From contig WOFQ01000032.1 in assembly GCA_012184525.1 (NCBI GenBank), positions 308,158 to 372,157 of the forward strand: DNA of 64,000 nucleotides, written 5' to 3'. This stretch comes from Xenoacremonium recifei (taxonomy: Eukaryota > Ascomycota > Sordariomycetes > Hypocreales > Nectriaceae). A model generated the notes under the pieces. That model searched no databases and was not told the DNA's origin. It was given only the letters and a program-made list of their open reading frames with translations. Shown here one piece after another: positions 31,580 through 43,600 of the stretch. Numbering within the stretch: the first letter of the stretch is position 1; every line of letters begins with the position of its first letter. A program made the translations under genes and the position numbers.

Positions 31580-33583
31580 GGCGTGCAGCGGCGTAAGTAT
31601 CCCAAAGCGTGAAGATGCAGCAGCTGTGCCGTACCGTACCGCGCGGGAGATGTGATTGCAGATAAATGTTGGTTAGGGAGCTGCAAGCCCAAGCAGCTGT
31701 CGATGACATCAGATCCTGCGCTCTCCCCCTGCGCTAAGCCCTACCGCCGCGGTACACGCACACACACCCGATTACAACAATTTTCCCGCCACCTGCATCT
31801 CCTCTCCTAGCTACATCCATCTATCTCTATTCTTCCCACCCTCCGCATGTATGCGAAACCGCCGCTCAGAAACGGAAGCGCAACGCAAATCCCTTTGAGG
31901 CTCAGCAAAGGTGCACCTTTTCGGCCTTGTCTCGTTCAGGCAACGACAAGGAACACTCTGCAAATGCGCTGAGGATCGCCCGCCGTGTTAGCGCCCATGA
32001 TAATCCCACGCCTCGAAAGGCCTTCCCGAAGAGGAATCTTCCTTTGGATTTCAACGCCCGCCCGGGTTCCGCGCATTCGATCCCAATACGCAAGCGCCTT
32101 GCGTCTGCCGTTGAGGCTCATACCGTCCCGTGCGTAAGGTTTTCTTCGTTTCCTTGGAAATACTAACGTTCCTTGGAAATCCTAATGTATGTACCGTCCG
32201 ACTCTTCCGAGATATACGCCCCCCAGAACATGAATCCTTCGCCTCCATCCTGGTGCCATTCGGCCACGCTTTGAATCCCGACTCCTGCTCCAGCACTCGG
32301 ACACTTCCTCCAGCAACTCGGACACCGGCCCAACCCTTTCCCCAATCCCCTTCGGCACCGGACCTTTCCCACCCCTCCGAGCGCTCTTCTGCAAGTCCTT
32401 CCCCCTTGATCAAATGCCGTGCCGTACACGGGCCTAGCTAATCCTTCTCCGACGGCGCAAAGTAAAGTCCACGCCGTAGAGTAAAGCCCACACCGCAAAG
32501 TAAACTCCCTTCCCGCGTATCCTCCTCCTCCTTATCACATCACACACACCCCCCCTCCCTAGAACACGCAATCCCAAGCTGCACGTGTTTCCCATCTGGT
32601 CGTCGTCGAACCGCAGGGGCCACCTGTTTCGGGACTCACGTACGTTCTTTGACGCAGAAGGGACAAGACCCCTGACGTCGCAGGCGGGAGGTACTTTGGT
32701 ACTATCTGCCGGGTCTCTAATTTCACGTCGCTCGTCTATACGTCCCAACCTAGCTGGCATGGCATGGCAGGCCTCGCAGGCAAAAGTGCAAACAATTACT
32801 CACTCACTCACGACAAAGATAGCAGCGTTTAAAAAAAGACGTGTCTTGGTATTGCACTTTCGTCTACTTATCATCCCGGGATATCTACCTCAGCCCCCTC
32901 TGCCGCCCATCGCTAGGCCGCTTCCATCCGTCCGTCCATTCATCCATCCATGCTATCTTGTAGCCCCAAGTAGTGTCCTATCCATCCATTCCATGCCAAC
33001 GCCTCGTGTACTGTAGCTGTAAAGTCTTTCTTTTATACCCCCCTTCATCATAGACATGTGCAGCCGTCGCAGGGAACATAAAAAAAGAAAGAAAGTGAAA
33101 AAAAAGCAACACAGGTCGAGCGCTTCGATCATCGTTGCCGAGACGGAAGGGCAGAGACTAGAATCCCTCCCCGCCGCCCCAAATCCCAACCCAACCCAAG
33201 TTCCCGCCCCCAAATTCCAATTTCCAAAAAGTGAACAAAGATGAAGAAGAGTGACGAGTCAAAAGTCAAAGGTCAAAAAAAAGCCCCCCGGCGCAAAATG
33301 CCTCGCTCTGCCCCTGTACGCCTGGCCCCCAACTTCCCAAGGAGGGATGGGAAGGGGGGGTCCCTGAACTCCCAAATTTCTTTTGCGTCTCAGATCATCG
33401 CGCCCTGTGTGTTGTGTTGCATGGCTGATTGACTGGCTAAGAGCGTTGCATACATGCATGCATGCATGCAGAAAGCCTTGTTCAAGCAGCTGTCTGCAAC
33501 CGGGCGGTAACCTGAGACGTCGTCGCGGTCGTTACTGCATATGGTGTTTTTGTATTGAGTGGTGATTATACAATGCCGGTCCT
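31580..33583. other. 2.0 kb without a gene, 3' of the bZIP gene
   Basis: Upstream region of the CIA30 gene and downstream region of the bZIP gene. Open frames are short and family-less. A small CATG repeat lies near 33455-33471. Nothing else assigned. Confidence 0.55.
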
Positions 33584-34601
33584 TCACTGAGGCAGGATGA
33601 GGCCAGGCGATCCGGGCATGGACAGCGGCGTGGTCGGGTACTCGTAGCCGGCCTCGGAGCAGTTGGCAGAGTGGTCAAAGGAGTGTGACAGTGGCGGCGT
33701 CTTACCCTCACATCAGCAACGTGCGTCTCGGGCTACGGGTGCAGGCTGGCGCGCATAACTCACATGAGGGTTCGACTGGTCGTAGGGACTGGGAGCGTTG
33801 TACTCCATGGTGGGCACGAAGCCGTAGGGCATGTATGAGTTGTAGTCATCGCTGGGGTACGATTCGCGCTTGACAGCGTCGCTGAAGTGTGTCATCGAGG
33901 GCAGCGTCACGGGCACGGCAGCGGTAGCAGTGAGGTAGTTGGGATAGGCCTCAGCACCCGTCGTCATGGTTGGGTAGGTCTGGGTCTGGCCATAGGGCGC
34001 CAGCATCATGTCGTCAGGCGCCGGGTAGGTCGAGTAAGAGGCAAAGAAGGGCGGCGTATGTGAGCGCTCCCGGCTGTCGTATTGCGTGGGGAAGAGCTCG
34101 TCGGTGTGCTCCATGGGAGGCGTGAACTGGCCGTGCGAGACAACCGTCTTGACGGGAGCAGCGACGGGAGCGGGCTGCTGCTGCTGCTGGGTGTTCTTGG
34201 TGGACTTGGTGGACGAGGAACGCTTGCTGCTCTTGGAGCTCGAGGACGACGAGGAGCTGGACTGGCTCTTGCTCTCAGAGTCGGCATCGTCAGAAGAGCC
34301 GGCACGGCGCTCGAGGTCCTCCAGGCGGCGCTTGAGCTTCTTGCCTGCAAATCACCACACATGTTAGTTGTTACTCTATCCGAGACCCTCCGGAAGGATG
34401 AAACCTACGGTAGTTGCGCTGCGCAATGCGGTTCTGTATCCTCCTGCGCTCGGCAAGGTCGGAGATCTTGGTCCAGTCTTCGTCGGGGTTGGCGGAGCTG
34501 CTGAAGGCACTGCTAGTTCCGTGGCCCGAGTACTGTCTGGGTGGAGGGGGAGCAGCCGCCGGGTAGGCCGCGTATTGCGGTTGTGACATGAACATGGACA
34601 T
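33584..34601 (-). CDS. Fungal bZIP transcription factor
   Basis: Three exons (34601-34409, 34344-33764 and 33700-33584) give 296 residues. The DNA-binding region is intact across the first intron: DWTKISDLAERRRIQNRIAQ, then RNYRKKLKRRLEDLERRA, a fungal AP-1-like basic region (N-R-I-A-Q-R-N-Y-R). After it the leucine heptads are short, followed by a Ser-rich stretch and a Gln run. The C-terminal half is rich in Tyr/Pro/Ser (TPPFFASYSTYPAPDDMMLA and similar) and probably activates transcription. I do not recognise a characterised orthologue with confidence. The last intron has two possible acceptors six bases apart (tgag and taag), both in frame, adding or removing Gly-Lys. Its upstream flank is an unusually long gene-free region. 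Confidence 0.85.
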
Positions 34602-37600
34602 TGTGGGAGGTTGAGAGGAGAGGAAGTAGAGGGGAGGCGTTGAGGAATCCGTTGTGAGTATGGCGGACGGGAAGCTGGGGAAGAATGTGTTGGACTCTGA
34701 GGCAGCTAGCTAGCTCTGAGTATCAAGAGGATGAGGAAGTGGTGATGTTGTATAAGAAGAGAGGAGAAGCTTCAACAAAAACGACAAGCTGCGTCTAGCT
34801 CTAGCTCTGGCTGTGAGAGTAAGAGGAAATAGATGGATAGATGTTCGAGAACGGAGTCTTGGGCCGTGGTGGCAGCAGGATGAGGAGGGGGAAGAGGCTG
34901 TAGATTAAATATCTAGAGCTCTTCCAGACACGGACGGGGGATCGCAGTGACGACGGAGTGCAGGATGGACGGCACCTACACCTACACGCCCTCACGCACA
35001 CGCCCTCCCCTCGCTCGAGAGAGAGGTCAGGTCGGACCCCAGCAAGCCAAGCCAAGCCAGGACCCTAACATGCTGCTTCTCCCAAGGACCGACCACGTCC
35101 CCATGCCACTGGGTCATGGTCGGTCATGGTCATGGTGGCCGCTATCACGACGCCCCCAGCCCAGGGCCCGGGTCTCGCACGTCGAAACACGCCCCCCCTT
35201 CTTTGCCTACCGCCATTCTCCAGCCTCCAGGCTCCGTCGCCCGCGGCAGAAGAGGCGGAAGCACGCTCTATTCGCCCCAGTCAGTCCCCGTCCCAAGCCC
35301 AAGCCCAGCCCAGCCCAGCCCAGCGGGGGGCGCCAGTGCAGTGCAGTGCCAGGGTGTGGATTCTTCTTCTTACCTTGACACGCCTCCCACCCCTGGGCCT
35401 CACAGGGCTGGGTGCCACGGGTGCTACGGGAGTGCGTTCCAGGTTCCATCCCATGCCATGGATTCCCTCGTCGAAGCCTGAAGAGAAGCAGTACTGCAGA
35501 ATGGCGGGCAGCTAGTGAGCACAGCACAGCACTGTAGTCGACGCTGCCACCACGGCGTCGCTTCGAGTCGGTAGAGTCCCCTAGTAATTGTCTCAGCCAG
35601 GCGCTCGCTCACTTGGCATCGGGATTCTCGTGTCTGTCTGTGTCTTGAAGCTTGTTCTCGAGCGAGACAAGAGATCATCACACCGCACAGGCTGCGGCCT
35701 GGTCCGCACGGCATCGATACGTGAGTCGTCCGCCCGTATAATTCCAGAGAGGATCAATCGTCGTCGTCGGCACATCGCATCAAACTACCGCAACAGGCAA
35801 CGGCGATCTCCAGCCTGTGGAATGGACGAAGGCGAAGCTTCAAGCAATCAATGGCGGCAGATTATTCCTGTGCGGGAACGAGGGGAACGAGGGGGAGAGC
35901 CAGAGGAGAGGAAGAGGATCCCCAGCCCCAGAGGACTCAGGCAAGGTACGTACCTGCCTGCTCCCGCTGTAGGTAGGTGCCTGTACTGTAACGACACGCC
36001 CCTTCCCTCTAAATGGTGGTGGCTCCTGCCCTGCAGCCAGGTTCACAGCAAGGCAGACCGAGATAAATTTGGGCAAAATTAGCCCCGCGCCGCAGCATTT
36101 AGTCCCAAGCAATGCCTCACTGCCTCCTCCTCCTCCAATCCCCAACCCGTTCGTTCATTCAGCGATGGCCAACAAGGAATCATCAGGCGCTCGCTCTGAT
36201 TCTCGTCCGTCCGTCGCGCCTGCCGCTCTGGGTCTGATGGATCTGCCGCCAGGCGCTTGCTGTAGGGCTGTGTGACGACAGCGACACTCCATCTCCATCG
36301 CCAACACCACCAGGCCTGGCGGCATGAAGCGCGATGAAGTAGCAGAGTTAACTAACTTACTGCCTGACTGACTGACTGACTAATTGACAGTCCCAACATC
36401 ACATCGCGTCTCTCTCTCTCCCCCTTCCTCGCATTCCCATTCATCGCTCGCTGGCTGCCAATTTCTAATCACTCCGCCCGCAACAACAAAGCCATCAAAC
36501 CCAAAATACCCACCGGCTCAACCCTCTGCCGCATGGCTCATCAACCGAGTCGGCCGATCCCTCCCCCACGACGCAATACATTCTGACTCTTTACGCCCGT
36601 AGTATTCCAAATTTCCCTGCTTGCTTGGGAATCCGGCTCTCGTCGGTCCCTAGCGTCAAGGCTGCGTAGATAGGCAGAAAGTAGTAGGTAGTAGTAGCAG
36701 TAGTAGTAGTCTTATTCCACGGCACCAACTCCCGTCGAGACTCCAGAGACACCTCAGCCCAGCCTTCGAATGAGACAACATATTAGGAAACTTCCATCAA
36801 AGAATGCGAGCGATCTTCAGCAACGTTGTGGCTGGTTGTCTGTCTGTCTGTGTCTGTGCTTAGCGCTTCTCCTCCTCATCCTCCTCCTCCCCGCATCCTT
36901 CGTGCCCATTCGAGTCTTTCCGGCCGCCCCCCCTTCGCCTCGCCTCGCCTCGCCTCGTTCGCTCATCATGGAGTCTATCAGTCAGTGTCGTTTCCCGTAA
37001 ACCCTCGAAATAGAGCCTTGCCAATTGATTACTATTCCCATTCATCCCCCGGGCCTGTCACCGCCATGTCCATCAGCCGAGTGGCTCATCCGTCCCGGCC
37101 ACTGCGACTCCCGGCCTTCACTGCCATCCCATCATCATCTTCGCCCGTGCAACCACTAGACTATCCCCCCCATGTCATGTCATTGAGATTGATTCAATCA
37201 CTCCAAACACGAAACAGACCGGGTCCTGTAAACACTAAGTCGCCAACTCGAAACACCTCGAGATGGCCTCAAATCACATCTAATCTCTACAACACGAAAA
37301 GCCCCAAATTGCTACTCACGACCCCGACCCCCCGGCATGGCAGACAGGGAACGTCTTCCGCCGACCCCCAGCGCACGTGCTTTGTAAGGCGATTTATTTA
37401 TATCCCCCTCATGACAAAGAACGCCGACGGATAGGAGGGGGATGGGATCTCGGGGATCGTCGCCACCCCTGGCCCCGGGCGATTCCAAATCCATGCTCCG
37501 GCCTTGTCAATTGCTGCTCTGGGAAAATACGCTTCACCAAACTCTCAGCGGGCAACACTCGCAGCGCGCGCAAAGACACGCCGTAACCGCCGCAGATGCC

Positions 37601-40600
37601 GCAGACTCTCACTCACTCACTCACGTCGCAGCGAATGCTACGTTCCTCCTCACCACCACAAAGTCTAATCGCTTCGCGCTGACCGCTCCCGCGCTGCCAG
37701 GACCCTTTGCATCCCAACGGGCCGTTTAGAAACCAACGTCAGCCTGCTCTCTACCAGTCCCAGCGCGGCGGACGGCGGGAGGCTAGCCATGCGAGCATCC
37801 ATCACATCGCACGCACGCATCCATAGCACGAACCCAGAGACTCGGTCCGCTGCCCACCACTTCGCAAATCCTCGATCGAATACCCTCTGACCGGCCTTTC
37901 ATTCGTCTGTTCGTCCTGTTACTCAGCACTCGTTCTTCTCCTCGCCATGGTCGGACGCTGGCCTCACTCTGTCTCCCTCTCGGGCTCCACCCCGCTCGCC
38001 GCGCCCGCACTTGTTCTCGAGAGGCCATCATCTCCTCTCTCAATGAAGCATCCTTGCTGGCCGTGAGTGGACTGCTCGAGGTAAATCCTCGGAGACGCCT
38101 TCTGGACTAGACTGTACGCCCTCCGCCTCGAATCCGCTTGCCCTTCTGAGTAAATACTTCAGACATGGGGACGGCTTGTGTGTTGATTGATTTGACAGAC
38201 GGGATTGATTGATTGACTGCACAGCCTGCCGTTCCCGTCAGTGACATGCATGTGTCGTCAGTGTTTCTGTCTCTCTGTCTCTGTCTCTTTGCACTTACAC
38301 CCAGCATCTCATCCATCACCATCATCGTCATGATCATCAGTGTCGTCGAGTCTCAGACTCTCCCCGATTCGTGCTCCCCTGCCCTGCTCGCCCGCCCATG
38401 ACTCTTCTTCACCACTCTTCAGCAACCCTGCCCTGCCTGTCAGTCAGATCCTGGAGCTCGCACTTCGCCGTCCACTCACGGGGTTTTGGCCCCCATCCCA
38501 AGCCCAACCCTTCCCCCCCTATCATCTCCCCCTCCGCCAATCGTCTTGTTCCCCCACACCACGACATCAGGCGACCTTCCCACTCTCAAACGCGCGCCGG
38601 CCGTTGGCGCTCTGCAAAGCATTAGCTTAGCACACCTTCTCGCCTGCAGCTCCCCTGCTCTCCCCTTCCCTGCCCTGGCCCATCTGCAGCGTGTTGGTTG
38701 GCACGTCTCTCAGCCTTACAACCCAGAGCTTCGGGACCGCCGAATGCACCACTGCACAAGCGTATTGCTTGGCCTTGCTTCCATTAGCCCTTCTCGTCCT
38801 AGGTAGTCTCCCTTCGGAATGGGGAACTGCAGTAGAGGGGAGGGCATTTTCCATAGCACAGGACTCCCCTGCTGTGATATTGCACAACTCCTGCAGCCGC
38901 CTCTCCCAGCTCATCAAACCGAACGTTTCTTGCCTCGAAAAAAAAAATCCTCTCACAATCCTGGTGCCAGTCAGTCACTCTGTAAAAGACGTTGTCTCCA
39001 GGGGTCCCTCCTCCATGGGACTTCTGTCACCCCCAGCCCTGCGGCCCCCTGTGTCTGTCTTTTCCAGAACGGGTCATATCTGTCGAGAAATGGGCCGAAC
39101 CATTGGCTCAACTCTCCGGCTCCCGCCCTCCCTCTGCGTTGAACTGGCTGCGGCCCTCGGTCAACCTCTCGCCGATGATTTGTCCACTGACCGTTGACGC
39201 TGCTGCATTCGAAATAGAACCTCTGGCGCCAGAAGACAAAAAGTTCCCTTGGGAGGCCACCACCCCTGAGTCCTACATGGTGACGACAGCGCCTCTGGTG
39301 CCATTGTCCTTGTACGTGGCACCTCTAAGTGCACTTCGTTGAAGGCGAATGTGAATTGCCTGCCCATCGCGAATAAGCGGGCGTTACAGCCATAACGGAT
39401 AGCAAAGGTGCAAAAGAACCCCATCGCTTCTCGCTTCGACATGCTTGCTGTATACTTACTGCCAGTCTCAGTAAGTATGTGCGAGATTGGATCGCCCCTG
39501 GACCAATTCTCCACGCAAAGAGCTACCCGGTCAATCTGTCTCCGGGCTGTATCCGTGGAGTAGTTGGGTATCGTCGTCTTCGTAATCAATCCCATTCGCC
39601 TCATGTTCCCCAAGGCTCTGGTTCCTATTTCCTTTTGCGTGCTTATCAAGCACGGCACGGGTAACGCATTGATCGCAAATCTCACCACCTCACCCCCATC
39701 CCCATCCCATCCCATCCCCGTCATCCGGGATCTAAACCAGCCCTACGGAGCGCATGTGAGGCCCGCCGGCATTATTTGAAGCGGCCGGCTTTGGGAACGG
39801 CGGGTTTGTTCCCGCTAGAGCTCCCCCCTTGAAAGCTCCCCCAAGCTCATGGGACTCGACACCACCCTCACGACTATCCAAAACCCTCTAGCTGGCGGCA
39901 TCGACGAATAGCGGCTCGCCCTCTCAGCCCGACAAAAGGTCCCTAGGCAGTGAATGACGGGCGGCCGCCGCCCCTGCAGTGTCGTCGGGTCCCATGGGAT
40001 AGGCCTGTCATTGTGTCCTTGGTGTACCACGTCTTTGTTGATGCCTCGTCTTGCAGCAGCGCTGGCTGATTCCCAAGATGGCTGACGACAGCCAGCCAAG
40101 AAAGGAAAAAACACGCTTCAGCGTTGCAATGCGCCCATCCCGTATCATCTTCCCTGGTCTGCAACCCCCCTTACCAGAGTCATCCTATACACCGCACCTA
40201 CCAGAAGTTGAACATACGCTGCGGAGTTGCGGATTACAGGGCAACGAGTGCCGTGGGTTCCGGCAGCTGCTCGAGTGTGTGTGTGTGCCTCTGTCTCCAT
40301 GAATCCCGGGACACTGGTTCTGGCTTTGATCAGCCAGTGATGATCGGCGACTGCTACTGTAACTACAGCGTGTTAGTTAGCGAGGCGGCCATGTCAACGG
40401 CGCCTTTGGTGACACGACACCACAACACGACACGGCACTCGCAAACCTGAGGGGCAATGGAAATGGCCCGGCCAGGGTTCACCGGTTGCTTGCTTTCCCG
40501 GCGGGAATAGCAACACACCATCTCTCGAAACGGGCAATGAAGATCCCAAATCATCGTATCCTCTCCGCCGTATCCAGCACGGAGGGTCGGATGGACCACT

Positions 40601-43600
40601 CCTTCACGACGGCGTACCACTCTTCCGACTCCGACTGTGGAGTGAGCGAGTGCTATTCCCGGGAGGAACGGCGCTCGAAGGGCTCAAGTCCCAGTCTCAG
40701 CCTTAACGGCGATGATGAAATAATCCCTCCCCTAACCCCCAGGGAGCCCTATTAAGGTTCTCACGCTCTCAGCCACCTGCCGGGCGCTGGTGCGGCTTTC
40801 CTGTCATTTCACAACCAGGGGCCTGAGACCCCGGTGAGTGTGAGCTGGTCGCACCCACTGGGCCGTGGCCGGTTCTCGCTTGGAGCAGCTTTGGCCTCGT
40901 CTGGCCTGGCCTGGCTCCTCAACAACAACAGCTTCCGCAGTATGGATGCCCCCGTCGCATTCGCACCACAATAAAACAACGGCGGCGGCGCGCAAGGCTT
41001 CGGCTGTGGTATCGTCTCTGGGAATAAGGACCGCAGGGCCAAGATTCCAAAAGGACTTGGGACCCATGCCCCCGTCCAACATCGAGTCCAGCGAGCGTAT
41101 TCTCAGCGGGTTTTCGATGGTGGGCCACTTGTTTCTCGCTTTGGGCTTGCACATCGTCGCTTCACAGGGCTGGACCAGGGTGACAGCAAACCTGAGCTTG
41201 GGCTTCAGTCTCCAAACCTCATTTGCAGCACCAGGGGGGGGGCCACCCTCCACTCTCAATCAACAGGCGAAGGATCGAAAAGTGCCCGAGCCCGCTTCCC
41301 AATGAACGCAAAGGAGATGAACAGTCGGGCGACCAGCACCGCGATAAAACGTCCAATGCAGAAGCTGCCGTTGTGCTAGGGGAGTGCCGTTAAGGGACGC
41401 TGGAGCTGGAGCTGGGATCGACGAGGCAAACGCCAGTTGGGGGGAGCCAATGGCGCTTGCTGAACGAGTCCGAGTGCGACTGGGAAGCTGATGACAAAGA
41501 ATCTGGGCTAAATTCAGAGTCTCAGTCGAGTCACGTGCAAACACGCCCCTGGAGATACAGCTGTCCTGCAGGGAGGGAGGCTGAGCCTACAACACCCACA
41601 CCGGTCCAAAAGAGCGGACTTGGCAGATGCGACTTGCAGAATGCCGATGCAGATGGCACATGAAATCATGTGTCGGTGATGATGAAATGGGGTATCATGC
41701 CCGCGGTCACGGTCGCCTTCTCCGCCATGTACAGTAGTACCGGAGCTGCCCTAGGGCAAGCCATACAGCAAGGTGAACTGTGCGGTGCGGTGCGGTGCGG
41801 TGCGGCTGCGGTGCTGTGCTGCTGCGGCGTCAGATGCGGGGTGGGCTATCAGTGATCAACCGACTGCCAGTCCGCCAGAAGTCGGCAGTCAAGCGTCGTA
41901 GGGCTGTAGTGGAATGGGCTGTTCCTAGCGGTGAGTCTAGCAGAGTTCTTCGGCGTGTCCGGTCGTGGTGGGTGGGTAGATGTCGCACGCAGGAGCAATA
42001 GAAGCATGTGCAATGCAGCAGCGTGCAGGAGAAGGCTTGCCATTGCCCAGCCCAGGCAGTGTCTCCGCTAGCGATGGGAGGGTTGACGACGGGATCATCG
42101 AGGCACCAACGAGGCAGCAGCGTTTCCCGTCTGGCCACGACAAAGAGTCCCGTGAATGGGGTCGGGTCGGGCGTTGCGGCTGGACTGATCTCCTCCTCGC
42201 TGGGCGGCATCATGAGCTCTGGATGTGTCGAATGTGAACCCTGCAGGGCCCGAACGGACGAGTCGTTGGAGAGAACCCAGAAGTTGGAGATTGAGAGGGG
42301 GGCAGCGTCCGCACCTGGAGCGGGAGGGGGGCGTGAGTCTAGACCGTAGGGCTGAAGACGGACGGGGACTGGGAGAGCTCAGTGATTGGATGGCTCGCTA
42401 TAGCGCTCTGTTAGCACACACTTCCGAGATTCCCCAATACCACAGATCCCGGGTCTTCGGGGATGCGAGCAGCCAGGGGGCAGGCTAACGGGACTTGCAG
42501 CCAATATTCAACCGCCTCAAGATGTGCGTGCATAACACGCGGCCGCCGGCAGCCCGTCCGGGTTAGACCGGTAAGGCCTCGCCGTGCACTGGTTGAGGCT
42601 ATATATGCAGAGGCTGTTAGCAGAGATGCTGCGCTGTCGCTGACCAGCACACCCAGCGACGGGGTCACTCACTATCAGGCGGACAACCCATTCGAGACGG
42701 CACTTCAATAGATCCGCGTCCCAGCCAGCCGCAGACCTCCAGATCAGTGATCAGTCACACACGGATGCACGTAGAGTCACAGCCAGGCAGCACTAACTCC
42801 AGTCCTGTACATACATCCAGTATGCAGTGCACGCTGTGACTCCAGAGGTCGGGAGTGGCGGAGTCACTCCTCCTCCTCCCCAACGCAGAAAGGAACTTCC
42901 AGTGCTGCGGGCGAGCAGCTGGCTGGCTGGCTTGGCTTGGCTGCCCATCGGCCCCCCCTTGTCGGCTGGAGCAAGTGACCAGGGGGGTCTCAGACCCCTG
43001 GCCTCCGCCAGTTTAACGTGTGGAAGCATCGTTTTGTGTGTCGAAAAGGCGGAGGACCGTTGAGAGGCTTCCAACGGGCGCGGGCGGGGGCCAAAAGCAA
43101 CACAGGCGATGGATGGGCGTGGCACCATGCTTCTGCCGCCGTTGAGGCTCGGGCGTTCTCGCCGAGTCGATGTCGCCGCCCGCGAGGGGATCCAGTCAAT
43201 CGCAGGCGCTTGTCGACAATAGCGATTGTTCCATTCTGCGGCGCCGCTGCGGCGTCTACATATGAGCAGCCTCAGTCCCGTGTTCGCGTGTGTGGCTCAT
43301 GTAACGGGACCGCAGGCAGAGGCGACTGCAACAAAGGAACACTGCACTGCATCGTTCGTATGGCCCGTTCGTCACCTGCTTCTTCCCTCCTCGCCTCCAG
43401 AGGCTGGCACGCTCGGAACTCAGTGCCTCCCTCATGCTTCCACGTGGTTCCGGCTCGCAACGGCGCTTTCACTATCTCCGAATGATTGAGCCGCTCGGAC
43501 TTTGGCTCGTCCTCGCTCGGTAGAAACCACCCATCGCCGTCCCTTCTGCTGTCGTCGTCGTCATCTCCCGCCTGGTTCTTTGGGCCGGCTCTCGTCGCTG

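Noticed and set aside
34947..36082. Overlapping open frames of 120-165 codons on the plus strand
   Set aside because: Pro/Arg/Ser-biased translations with no family features, overlapping frames on both strands, no convincing leader or splice pattern; expected in GC-rich DNA.
39161..39724. 187-codon minus-strand frame in the gene desert
   Set aside because: Composition and residue order look random, no domain, and no splice partners give a larger product.
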